A stretch of 35,800 bases of DNA from assembly GCF_040564635.1 (NCBI RefSeq), contig NZ_CP159837.1, positions 1 through 35,800 of the forward strand, written 5' to 3'. The DNA is from Planktothricoides raciborskii GIHE-MW2. GTDB lineage: Bacteria; Cyanobacteriota; Cyanobacteriia; Cyanobacteriales; Laspinemataceae. The translations under genes were made by a program, and so were the position numbers. Below are positions 24,701 through 33,500 of the stretch, in pieces (position 1 is the first letter of the stretch; the number at the start of each line of letters is the position of its first letter). The notes beneath the pieces were generated by a model. The model searched no databases. It saw nothing but the letters and a program-made list of their open reading frames with translations, and was not told the DNA's origin.

Positions 24701-27700
24701 TGTATCCCCGGTCAAAGTAATATCATTCCCAGCATTAATTTCTCCACTATTAGAAATTTCGCCATTATTAGCAGTAGCATTTAAACTGCCGCCACTGGTC
24801 ATAGAATTATTGAGGGTAATATTATTTCCGCTTAAGTTAATATCTGACTCAGCATTAATTTCTCCACTATTAGAAATATTCCCACTAGCAGTAGCAGTTA
24901 AATTGCCGCCACTGGTGATAGAATTATTTAGCGCGATCGCCTGACCTGTTAAATTAATATCAGACTCAGCATTAATATTTCCACTGGTAATAATATTACC
25001 ACTATTAGCAGTAGCAGTTAAATTGCCGCCACTGGTGATAGAATTATCGAGGGTAATATTATTTCCGATTAAGTTAATATCCGAATCCGCATTAATTACT
25101 CCATCAGCAGAAATATCGCCACTAGCAGTAGCAGTTAAATTGCCGCCACTGGTGACATCATTATCGAGAGTAATATTATTTCCGCTTAAGTTAATATCCG
25201 AGTCCGCATTAATAATGCCACTATTAGAAATATCACCATTATTAGCAGTAGCAGTTAAATTGCCGCCACTGGTGACATCATTATCGAGAGTAATATTATT
25301 TCCGCTTAAGTTAATATCCGAATCGGCATTAATAATGCCAGTAGTAGAAATATCGCCATTATTTGCGGTAGCAGTTAAACTACCGCCACTGGTGACATCA
25401 TTATCAAGGTTAATATTATTTCCGGTTAAGTTAATATCCGAATCCGCATTAATAATGCCAGTATTAGAAATATCGCCATTATTTGCGGTAGCAGTTAAAC
25501 TACCGCCACTGGTGATAGAATTATTTAGCGCGATCGCCTGACCTGTTAAATTAATATCTGACTCAGCATTAATATTTCCAATGGTAACAATATCACTATT
25601 ATTTGCCGTAGCATTTAGACTGCCGCCTATATTAGAATTTCCTAAATTTACGGCGGTATCATTCGTGATTATGACATCAGCACCAACCCCATTGGTATTA
25701 ACAGTTATGGCTCCGGTTGCTGCTAATTGATCTAAATTAATTCCCGCACCATTTTCTAATGTAGTAAAATTGCTATTACCATTAACTATGACCGTGCCAC
25801 TATCCGTAATATTCCCGGTTGTTGTGGCAATATTTAAATTTCCACCCACCTGAGAATCCGCCAAATTTAACCCGGTGGCATTGGTGATATTTACATGAGC
25901 ATTGCTGCCAGTTGTATTCAGGCTTACTGGGCCAGTTATCGATAATTGATCTAAAGTAATTGTGGCATCATTGCCCGTAGTGGTAAAACTGCTATTACCG
26001 CTAATATTAATCGCGCCAATATCGATAATATTCCCATCATTAGTAATCGCAAAATCACCAGTAATGTTAGTTGTTCCTAAATTAAAATTTTGATCTGTAA
26101 TATTATTCAGAAATACGTTGCCAGTTACATTGTCAATATCTAATTGACTAACTTTTGTCACCAAAGGATTAAGCAGTTCTCCCACATTACCAGATACATT
26201 TAAAACTAAGGTGCCATTTCCCCCAATCGCGATATCTGTCCCATCAAACGGACTCGTAATACTGCCAGTATTCAAGGTTAAAATGCCATTATTACGAATC
26301 GTGATGCGATTATTAAAACTTAACGAACCACCGCTGATAGTCAGATCAAAATTATCGTTACTGAAATTAACCAATCCAGCAATATTAATTATGCCGGTGT
26401 CACCAGTGCGACCAATGGTTAGGGAATCAAATCCGTCAATTAACTGTAGTTCAGTCGTGCTTAAATCTAAACTGGGTGACTCATTATTTCCCCCAATTTC
26501 AATGGATTGGGTATTTGTGGCGGGTTGAAGTAATAAAATGCCACCATTAGAAGTAAAAATTGCCTCTGTCCAATCGATTTCATCAGCAGTTAGAGCAATT
26601 GAACCGCCAATACCGTTTAAGGAAGCAGAAGTTAATGAACCTAAAATATCAATCAGTCCACTCGTGCTGGTTAGCTTGATATTTCCGGCGGTTCCGCTGC
26701 CATTAGAATAAGAATCAATATTATTTGTGCGAATATCTCCTTTAGCTGTAAGCTCGATGTTACCCCCATCACCTTCATTAGAAGATGATTCGATATTTCC
26801 CTCGATTATATTAATGGCACCGTTGCCACTGGTTAGGCTAATGTCACCCCCAGTTCCGCTGCCTGCGGAATCAGAATAAATGTTACTGGTAATCAGAATA
26901 TCGTCATCAGCATTCAGGGTAATTGAATTCCCATTGCCCTGATTTGAAGAAGAATTTAGCTCCCCAGTTTCAATGGCAGCATTGTTACTGGTCACGTTGA
27001 TAGTTCCTGCGGTTGCTTCTTGGGAATAAGAAGAAATATATCCTGTGTTAATATTTCCCTCAGCAGTAAGCGTAATATCGCCTCCATTTCCTTGGTTAGA
27101 AGAAGCATCAATCGATCCGAGATTTATCACACCACTATTACTGCGAAGACTTATGTCACCCCCAGTTCCGCTGCCTGCGGAATCAGAAGAAATGTTACCG
27201 TTACCAGGGATAAGATTTTCATTCTGATCTAATCCAGCTAAAACAATATTCCCTTCAGCATTTAGTGCGATCGCACCCCCATCAAACAAGCCAGAAGAAT
27301 TTAGCTCCCCAGTTTCAATGGCACCGTTATTACTGGTTAGATGAATATTTCCTCCTCTGCCTTCTGCCCCAAAAGAATAGATAAAATTGGTCAGAATATT
27401 CCCTTCAGCATTCAGGGTAATTGAATTCCCATTACCTTGATTTGAAGCAGAATCTATATCCCCAGTTTCAATGGCAGCATTGTTACTGGTCAATTTGATA
27501 GTTCCTGCTGTTGCTTCTTGGGAATAAGACGAGATATATCCTGTGTTAATATTTCCCTGAGCAGTAAGCGTAATATCGCCCCCATTTTCTTGATTAGCAA
27601 TCGAATTCAGATAACCGTCATTGGTATTAATAAAACCGCTGGCACTGTGTAGGTTGATGCTACCCCCAGTTCCGCTGTCGTAGGAACCAGAATAAATATT

Positions 27701-29878
27701 ACCGGGGATAGGAATTCCATAGCTATCCACTCCACCGGCAACAATATTCCCTTCAGCATTTAGCGCGATCGCACCCCCATCAAACAAGCCAGAAGAATTT
27801 AGATCCCCAGTTTCAATAGCACCGTTATTACTGGTGAAATTAATATTTCCCCCTCTGCCTTCTTGTCCAAAAGAATTGATATTATTGGTCAGAATATTTT
27901 CTTCAGCATTTAGCGCGATCGCACCCCCATCAGACAAGCCAGAAGCATCTAGATCACCAGTTTCAATGGCACGGTTATTACTGATTAGATTAATATTTCC
28001 CCCTCTGCCTTCTTGCCCAACAGAATTGATATTATTAGTCAGAATATTCCCATCAGCAATTAAATTAATTAAACCACCGTTAGATCCAGAAGAAGAACTC
28101 ATAGGCTCAGAAATCTCAATATCACCGCCGTAACCATTGTTGGTATTAGTAATATTGATATGCTTACCCTGCTGTGTACTTACAGTGGCAAGTGTGATAT
28201 TTCCACTTTCCCCCAGAGTGCCTAAAGTAATATCAATGTTGCCACCATTTAAACCGGCAATAGCGCTAATATTTGCCGGACCAGGATCGCGGTTATTCAC
28301 ATCAGCGCGATTATCATTTCCGCTTAAAATAATATTGGCACCAGTAGTATATGTAGTGATATGTGCATTAATATTAATACTACCACCGGCTCTTAATTCT
28401 AAGTTCTCGATAAATGAAAATGAATTAAGAATAATCGGTTCATTAACCGTAATATCGTTGTTTGCTTCTAAAATTACATCACCACTCAACCCTGTGATAT
28501 TATCCGCATCAAAAGTGACATCAGCGGTAGGATTTTCTTTAAAAGCATTATTTAAATCTACGTTATCTGTACCACCATTGTCAATGATAATATTTTTTGG
28601 GTCAAAAAGAATTGTCCCAGGAGTTCCCTGATTCGCCGTAACATCAACAAAACCTCGGAAAATTAAATTTTGTTTTCCTGATACTTCTACAAAGCCACCA
28701 TTGCCACCAAAATTACCACCTGTGGCGCTAATGTTCCCATGAAAACGAGTGGTTTTATCGGCCCAAACGATCGCACTCCCGGCATTTCCATTTTCTAAGG
28801 CATTCACCGAAATAGAGGAATTATTATTCACAAAAGTATGAGCGGCATTAGGCAAAGTGCCTTGTCCCTGAAAATTGCCCCCAATAAATACATTTCCTCC
28901 GGTATTGTTGCCACTGGCGTTAATATTGGCATCAACTAAAGCCACCCTTTCTCCTAATACCGCCACGGTTCCTGCTGCATTATTTGAAACATCAATATTG
29001 CCGGAAACAATTGTTACTCCCGTATCAGTGGGGACAGAAACTCCCGAACCTGTTAACTTAATGGTGCCATCATCATGGACAACCACTTGAGTCGCATCAT
29101 GGACTTGTCCTCCTGTGAGTAATTCTGGCAAATTAGAAGGAGTAATGGTGTCTAAAGAATTCGGGCTAATTTCTAAACTCAGCAAATGTCCCGGTTGCGA
29201 CAACTTCACCAAACTTTCTCCCGGAACGGCAGTAATAATAATATTTCCTCCCGGTGCCGAAAGACTGCCAAGATTTAAAACGCTGCTGCCCAATAATCCA
29301 AGCTGATGGCTGTGGGAAATACTCAAGTTGCCAAAATTTACTATAGCCCCATTGCCATCAAAGCGAAATACCGAAGGACTGCCGATTAACTCAGCCCAGT
29401 TATTGTTGCCAAAAGCATCAAACCAACCCTGATTAAATCCTATCCCGCTGGCAGTGGTAGCGATAAAATCAGCGGGAATATTCAGGGTAGCATTTGGCCC
29501 AAATACAATCCCCGCAGGGTTCATTAAAAATAAGTTAGCATTTCCCCCCGTGACTTGAATTAAGCCATTAATCATCGAAGCGTTGCCACCTGTGACTCGA
29601 CTTAAAATATTAATAATCTCTGGATTAGATTGAAAAGTGGCGATTTGCCCAGAATTTAGGCCAAATTCCTGGAAAGAGTGGAATAAATTAGCCGGATCGC
29701 CACTAACTTGTCCCCCAGTAATGTTAAATTCATTGCCGTTAATTTCTACTTGGGTGCCGGTGCCGTCCGTTGCGGGGACAATGGGTTCTGCTAGGGTGAT
29801 TGTCTGAGAAACAATGAAGGACAAAGACCCCAGGAGAAGGCTTTTCATGTAGAGATGATTTCCTGTTAGTCGCTTCAT
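21755..29878 (-). CDS. Two-partner-secretion haemagglutinin-like exoprotein with C-terminal CHAT domain
   Basis: I prefer the ATG at 29878 (2707 residues) because AGGAG precedes it by 9 nt. The frame stays open to a TTG at 30067, but that extension is basic and unlike a leader; ATG 29848 is another option. A hydrophobic signal sequence (SLLLGSLSFIVSQTITLA) is followed by the TPS/haemagglutination-activity domain (about residues 37-160, with NLFLMNPAGIVFG). Next comes a very long Asn/Gly/Ser/Thr-rich right-handed beta-helix with 40-residue repeats (about 1413-1720), a Pro/Thr linker (about 2206-2246), and a CHAT domain (about 2296-2707). The CHAT dyad is intact: H2550 in MATHGEF (codon 22229-22231) and C2593 in LSACRTA (codon 22100-22102). 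TpsA proteins cross the outer membrane through a TpsB barrel. CHAT is a caspase/separase-clan peptidase fold. The substrate is unknown, and no TpsB gene lies in the window. Confidence 0.88.
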   Translation of the reverse strand: MKRLTGNHLYMKSLLLGSLSFIVSQTITLAEPIVPATDGTGTQVEINGNEFNITGGQVSGDPANLFHSFQEFGLNSGQIATFQSNPEIINILSRVTGGNASMINGLIQVTGGNANLFLMNPAGIVFGPNATLNIPADFIATTASGIGFNQGWFDAFGNNNWAELIGSPSVFRFDGNGAIVNFGNLSISHSHQLGLLGSSVLNLGSLSAPGGNIIITAVPGESLVKLSQPGHLLSLEISPNSLDTITPSNLPELLTGGQVHDATQVVVHDDGTIKLTGSGVSVPTDTGVTIVSGNIDVSNNAAGTVAVLGERVALVDANINASGNNTGGNVFIGGNFQGQGTLPNAAHTFVNNNSSISVNALENGNAGSAIVWADKTTRFHGNISATGGNFGGNGGFVEVSGKQNLIFRGFVDVTANQGTPGTILFDPKNIIIDNGGTDNVDLNNAFKENPTADVTFDADNITGLSGDVILEANNDITVNEPIILNSFSFIENLELRAGGSININAHITTYTTGANIILSGNDNRADVNNRDPGPANISAIAGLNGGNIDITLGTLGESGNITLATVSTQQGKHINITNTNNGYGGDIEISEPMSSSSGSNGGLINLIADGNILTNNINSVGQEGRGGNINLISNNRAIETGDLDASGLSDGGAIALNAEENILTNNINSFGQEGRGGNINFTSNNGAIETGDLNSSGLFDGGAIALNAEGNIVAGGVDSYGIPIPGNIYSGSYDSGTGGSINLHSASGFINTNDGYLNSIANQENGGDITLTAQGNINTGYISSYSQEATAGTIKLTSNNAAIETGDIDSASNQGNGNSITLNAEGNILTNFIYSFGAEGRGGNIHLTSNNGAIETGELNSSGLFDGGAIALNAEGNIVLAGLDQNENLIPGNGNISSDSAGSGTGGDISLRSNSGVINLGSIDASSNQGNGGDITLTAEGNINTGYISSYSQEATAGTINVTSNNAAIETGELNSSSNQGNGNSITLNADDDILITSNIYSDSAGSGTGGDISLTSGNGAINIIEGNIESSSNEGDGGNIELTAKGDIRTNNIDSYSNGSGTAGNIKLTSTSGLIDILGSLTSASLNGIGGSIALTADEIDWTEAIFTSNGGILLLQPATNTQSIEIGGNNESPSLDLSTTELQLIDGFDSLTIGRTGDTGIINIAGLVNFSNDNFDLTISGGSLSFNNRITIRNNGILTLNTGSITSPFDGTDIAIGGNGTLVLNVSGNVGELLNPLVTKVSQLDIDNVTGNVFLNNITDQNFNLGTTNITGDFAITNDGNIIDIGAINISGNSSFTTTGNDATITLDQLSITGPVSLNTTGSNAHVNITNATGLNLADSQVGGNLNIATTTGNITDSGTVIVNGNSNFTTLENGAGINLDQLAATGAITVNTNGVGADVIITNDTAVNLGNSNIGGSLNATANNSDIVTIGNINAESDINLTGQAIALNNSITSGGSLTATANNGDISNTGIINADSDINLTGNNINLDNDVTSGGSLTATANNGDISTTGIINADSDINLSGNNITLDNDVTSGGNLTATANNGDISNSGIINADSDINLSGNNITLDNDVTSGGNLTATASGDISADGVINADSDINLIGNNITLDNSITSGGNLTATANSGNIITSGNINAESDINLTGQAIALNNSITSGGNLTATASGNISNSGEINAESDINLSGNNITLNNSMTSGGSLNATANNGEISNSGEINAGNDITLTGDTISLKNSLTSPGNLILQPFNPNTTIDIGGETGTFNLSAAEIANLSDGFSSITIGRSDGTGMVNLGNISFSDPVTIRSPNGAIAVNGIITGTDNASVNLSSNHITLNSGIITNNQNILINGNTILGNDITLDSGTGLGNILFTGTIDGNQKLTLNAGNGTIAFTGAIGNNTTLNSLITNSIINSGLQATANTIQLNRDITTTGANVILNAQNQLTTNNITTNGGKISLSNRQGDITAGNLDSSNPEAVGGAITVNSPTGIVTTGNLISTGTTGGDITAIAKTTITTGDINSSGIVGNAGNVLLDPENDIQVGFINAQGGSSGSGGNVDISTGRFFRSTNSFTDQNGQIASISTAGGNGGGSITIRHDGGSQNIPFVVGDPSTNGTAGVITTSADNTIPLGSILPGPVEQGDIHIQTPTVPVAPAPVDDTPVSPQLEPEPQAKPIPVAPAPVDDTPVSPQLDSEPPPSPPAPPVNSSSSVVTPATVVTPPATVVTPPATVVTPPATVVTPPATVVTPPATVVTTPPPPPKVAILDPKIVDPEEAAIAIDIPNNSEEEEDLLDPEKISQPDKVAILDPGMGAIEQAFSQRFNDYIGEVNSPATTTLAEAQNIIQQIESETGVKPALVYVCFGFTSRSGISDNDPLELILVTANGHPIKKSLSATRGEVIATANNFIDYITSPRYRRQKKYLPAGQQLYQWLIAPLKEELDLQQIENIAFIMDQGLRALPVAAIHDGEHFLVEKYSLGLMPSLSLTDTRYQNIQNASVLGMGSSEFSDLNSLPAVPAELQTITQQIRHGDSFMNQEFTLNNIQAQYADKQYPIVHMATHGEFEPGEISNSYIQLWDQKLHLDDIRQLGFTNPPVELLVLSACRTAVGSPEAELGFAGLALQAGVKTAIASLWYVSDEGTFGLMTEFYNQLSSAPIKAEAMRQAQLSMINGNVEVVDGQLRGSRDTYPLPEALQNAENQKLTHPYYWSAFTLIGSPW
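23141..23263 (-). repeat. 21-bp linker repeat (TPPATVV) in the first CHAT gene
   Basis: Five exact 21-bp units (23141-23245) and an 18-bp partial unit encode T-P-P-A-T-V-V heptapeptides on the minus strand. The stretch separates the beta-helix from the CHAT domain. A second duplication, about 74 bp apart (23325/23399), encodes PVAPAPVDDTPVSPQL twice in the same linker. Confidence 0.93.
24722..25640 (-). repeat. 117/120-bp tandem repeats of the beta-helix, about 8 copies
   Basis: The anchor GCCGCCACTGGT or a close variant starts at 24788, 24905, 25025, 25142, 25262, 25382 and 25502, with a diverged copy at 25622, so the spacing is 117 or 120 bp. Each unit encodes about 40 residues of the form SGGNLTATANNGDIS, then NADSDINLSGNNITLDN. 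Adjacent units are close to identical, consistent with recent expansion. Confidence 0.92.
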
Positions 29879-30070
29879 CACAGGTTGCTCCTGGCGAATT
29901 ATGCTACTATTATGCGTAATTTCCCTGAATTTGTCCGCTAGAAAATTGCCTTTTTTGACAACCTTAATTATTTTTTCAGTTTCTTGAAAAAACTTTTTAA
30001 ATTTTCTGCCAAAATGGCAACATGAACTGATAAAAATTACATAAAATGAGGGGGGGGTTTTTGTCAAATT

Positions 30071-30136
30071 GGGCGAAGCATTCGCGTAGATAACTTTTTG
30101 GTTTGTAGTAGAGATCGATCCGCGAATGCTTCGCCC
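30071..30136. repeat. Perfect 16-bp inverted repeat with 34-bp loop
   Basis: GGGCGAAGCATTCGCG (30071-30086) and its exact complement CGCGAATGCTTCGCCC (30121-30136) flank 34 bp. Each arm is itself a small hairpin (GCGAA-GCA-TTCGC). It lies upstream of the first CHAT gene, just past its AT-rich leader, and could be a small transposable repeat. Confidence 0.9.
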
Positions 30137-30163
30137 TTGCAGGAATATTTTTGCCTGGGGTTC

Positions 30164-30540
30164 AGAAACCGGGTTTCTTAACTAAATCTCTGCTAACAGC
30201 AAAAAGTTTACGCAGAAACCCGGTTTCTTGTGGGTCGAAGTCGGGGGCGCAGAGATTTAGTTAAGAAACCGGGTTTCTTAACTAAATCTTGGCTAACAGC
30301 AAAAAGTTTATGCAGAAACCCGGTTTCTTCTGGGTCGAAGTTGAGGGCTAAGAAACCGGGCGCAGAAACCGGGTTTCTTAACTAAATCTCTGCTAAAAGT
30401 AAAAAGTTTACGCAGAAACCCGGTTTTTCCTGGGCCGAAGTTGAGGGTTAAGAAACCGGGCGCAGAAACCGGGTTTCTTAACTAAATCTCTGCTAACAGC
30501 AAAAAGTTTACGCAGAAACCAGGCTTTTTCTGGGCAGAAT
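30164..30540. repeat. Array of four palindrome-ended units, exactly 100-bp period
   Basis: AGAAACCGGGTTTCTTA starts at 30164, 30264, 30364 and 30464. Each unit continues with ACTAAATCT, GCTAA and AAAAAGTTTA, then the reverse arm AGAAACCCGGTTTCTT (degenerate in units 3 and 4) and a spacer of the TGGGTCGAAGTTGAGGG type. The array starts within the gap between the two CHAT genes and ends about 8 bp before the stop codon of the second. It is the same element family as at 21550 and 10508. Confidence 0.93.
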
Positions 30541-30547
30541 TGGGACA

Positions 30548-33500
30548 CTACCAAGGGCTACCAATTAAGGTAAATGCTGACCAATAATAAGGATGAGTTA
30601 ACTTTTGGTTTTCTACATTTTGCAAAGCTTCTGGCAACGGATAAGACCCACGAGAACCGCGTAATTGACCATCTACCACTTCGACATTACCGTTAATCAT
30701 TGATAACTGGGCTTGTCGGATTGCTTCGGCTTTAATTGGGGCTGTTTCTAACGCTTTATAAAATTCAGTCATTAGGCCAAAAGTACCCTCATCACTGACA
30801 TACCAAAGAGAGGCTAATGCCGTTTTTACTCCTGCTTTTACGGCCATCCCCGCAAACCCTAATTCCGCTTGTTCGTTGCCCACCGCTGTTTGACAAGCGG
30901 AAAGTACCAACAATTCCACCGCTGGATCTTGAAATCCTAACTGACGAATATCATTTAGGCGCAACTTTTGATCCCATAGCTGAATATATGAATGGCTAAT
31001 ATCGCCTGGTTCAAATTCTCCATGAGTGGCTAAATGAACAATGGGAGGTTGTTTTTCGGCATATTGTTGTTGAATATTATTGAGGGTAAACTCTTCATTC
31101 AAAAAGAATGATCCTTGGCGAAGTTGAGTAATGGTTTGCACTTCTGCGGGCACCGCAGGCAAGGGATTCAGATCGGAAAATTGGCTGGCTCCCATTGCTA
31201 ACACTGAAGTATTTTGAATACTGCGATAACGCGGATCGGTTAAGCTCAACGAAGGCATCATTCCCAGGCTATATTTTTCCACCAGAAAATGTTCCCCATC
31301 GTGCAGCGCTGCCACGGGCAAACTGCGTAAACCCGAATCCATAATCAAGACAAGATTTTGGATTGCGTGATTGTCTAATTCTTTTTGGACTGGGGCAATT
31401 AACCACTGATGAAGCTGTTGGGCTGGTTCTAAATAGCTGGTACGGCGGCGATATCTTGGCGCGGTAATATAGGTGTTAAGATTCTCGGCGGTTGCTATCA
31501 CTTCACCGCGAGTCACCGATAGAACTTTTCGACTGGGACGACCATCAGGGGCGACAAAGAGTAATTCTAAGGGGTCATTGTCCGTAGTTCCCTCTATAGA
31601 AGTGGGGGAAAAGCGGACATATAACAAAGCTGGTTTGACTCCAGTTTCGGCGTCAATGCGACGGATAATTGTCTGGGCTTCCCGGATCCCAAGGCTGCGA
31701 ATGACTTCCGAAAGTTCAAGATGGATTTGGAATGCTTGGGTAAAGATCGCTTCAATTTCTGCTACCCCGAAATCAAACATGGCTGAGTCTTCGGTTTGAT
31801 CGCCCAGTATTGCTTCTAGTTGTCGATCGCGAATATTTTCTGGTTTCAGTTCTGTTGCTGAGGCTGTTTCTAAGTTGGTGGCGATCGCCGTTGTTTCCTG
31901 GGGCAGCAAAACCTGCGACGTGCTAGACAACACGCGATCGCCTCCGTTCTCAGCCACCGATCCGGGGACTGCTACAGAGATACTGGAAGCCACTGGCACC
32001 TCTGGTGGAGGCGCTGGTGGGGTTGATGGCGTTGAAATTTCTGTCGATACAGGTGTCACCGATGAACTTTCAGAAATTACCGGGCTGGAAACTGCTGTTC
32101 CTGCTTGCGTTGCCGGTGTTGCGGATGCCGGTGTTGCGGATGGAACTGCGGCGGGTTCTGGTGCGATCGCCCCTGGTGCGACAGGAGTTTCTGGTGCGAT
32201 CGCGGGTACTTGGATCGCCAACGGCCCAGTAACAGCCGGATTAGCAGGCGCCACCGGGATTCTTGCGTTGGTCGGTGTCGGTTCCGAGTCCAACTGCGGC
32301 GACACCATAGCATTGTCCGTTGGTGCGGCTGCCACTGGGAGCCCCGGTTGACCCGTTGATGTACCAGGGGTTGTTGGTGATGTACCAGGGGTTGTTGGTG
32401 ATGTACCAGGGGTTGTTGGTGATGTACCAGGGGTTGTTGGCGTAGTTCCTGGTTCTGGTGTCACTGGTGGTTCAGCGGTAATCAACTGAATATTACCTTG
32501 TTGGGTTGGGCCAGGGAACGATGACCCCGAAGGCATGGTACTCGCGCCGGTATTAATCACCCCAGCAGTGCCATTAATGCTGGCATTTCCCACCACAAAA
32601 GGAGTATTTTGGTTGCCACCATCGTGAGTCAGAGTGATATTGCCACCACCTGTACCCCCGGCTGTGGAAATACTAGCAACTTGGCCATTTTGGTCAGTAA
32701 AAGTCTTGATTGCACGGAAAAATTTCCCGGTAATAATATTCACATTGCCACCAATGCCACTCGCCCCACCTTGGGCATTAATAAATCCTACTTGAATATC
32801 GTTTTCTGGGTCGAGCAAAACATTACCACCATTTCCCACCGTACCACTACTATTAATATCGCCGGTAGTGATACTGGTTAATGCTTGAACGGTAATATTT
32901 CCCCCGGTTGTGCCCGTAGAAGTTAAATTACCCGTTGTGGCAACTCCCGTCGAACTATTCACCGTAATCCCACCCCCAGCACCACTGGGATTAGAACTAT
33001 TTAGATTTGCAGAAGTGACATCACCATTATTATTGGTTAAATTAATTGCTCCGCCACTGGTTGTTATATTATTTGTGGTTAACTGATTTTCAGCAGTTAA
33101 GGTGACATCAGCACCATTAGAAAGTACATCGCCTGCGATCGCAATATTATTAGCAGTTGCGGTAATTCCACTGCTAATTCCACTATTAACTGTGAGAGTA
33201 TTTAAAGCCGTTGTCGCCCCAACAGCACCGGCAAAAGAAACGCTGCCAGTTCCCGCATTTAAAGTTAGGTCTTGGTTGCCATCAACTGTTCCGTTAAATG
33301 CGATATTTCCGGTTCCGGTTCCTGTATCTAAGGTGATATTGCTACCGATAATCGTATTCCCACCAATGGTAATATTTTGGCTATTAGTATTAATTCCAGC
33401 ATTCAGGGCAATATTGCTGCTATTAAGCGTCACCGAGGCGTTATCGGTGCCAGTAATGTCGCCATTCACCGTTAATTCACCTGTTCCCGATTGGATTTTC

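Noticed and set aside
29879..30067. N-terminal extension of the first CHAT protein from the TTG at 30067
   Set aside because: The extension is basic and not signal-like, while ATG 29878 has AGGAG at good spacing and leads directly into a signal peptide.
30164..30540. CRISPR array
   Set aside because: Unit length of 100 bp, near-identical content throughout with no variable spacers, and no cas genes.
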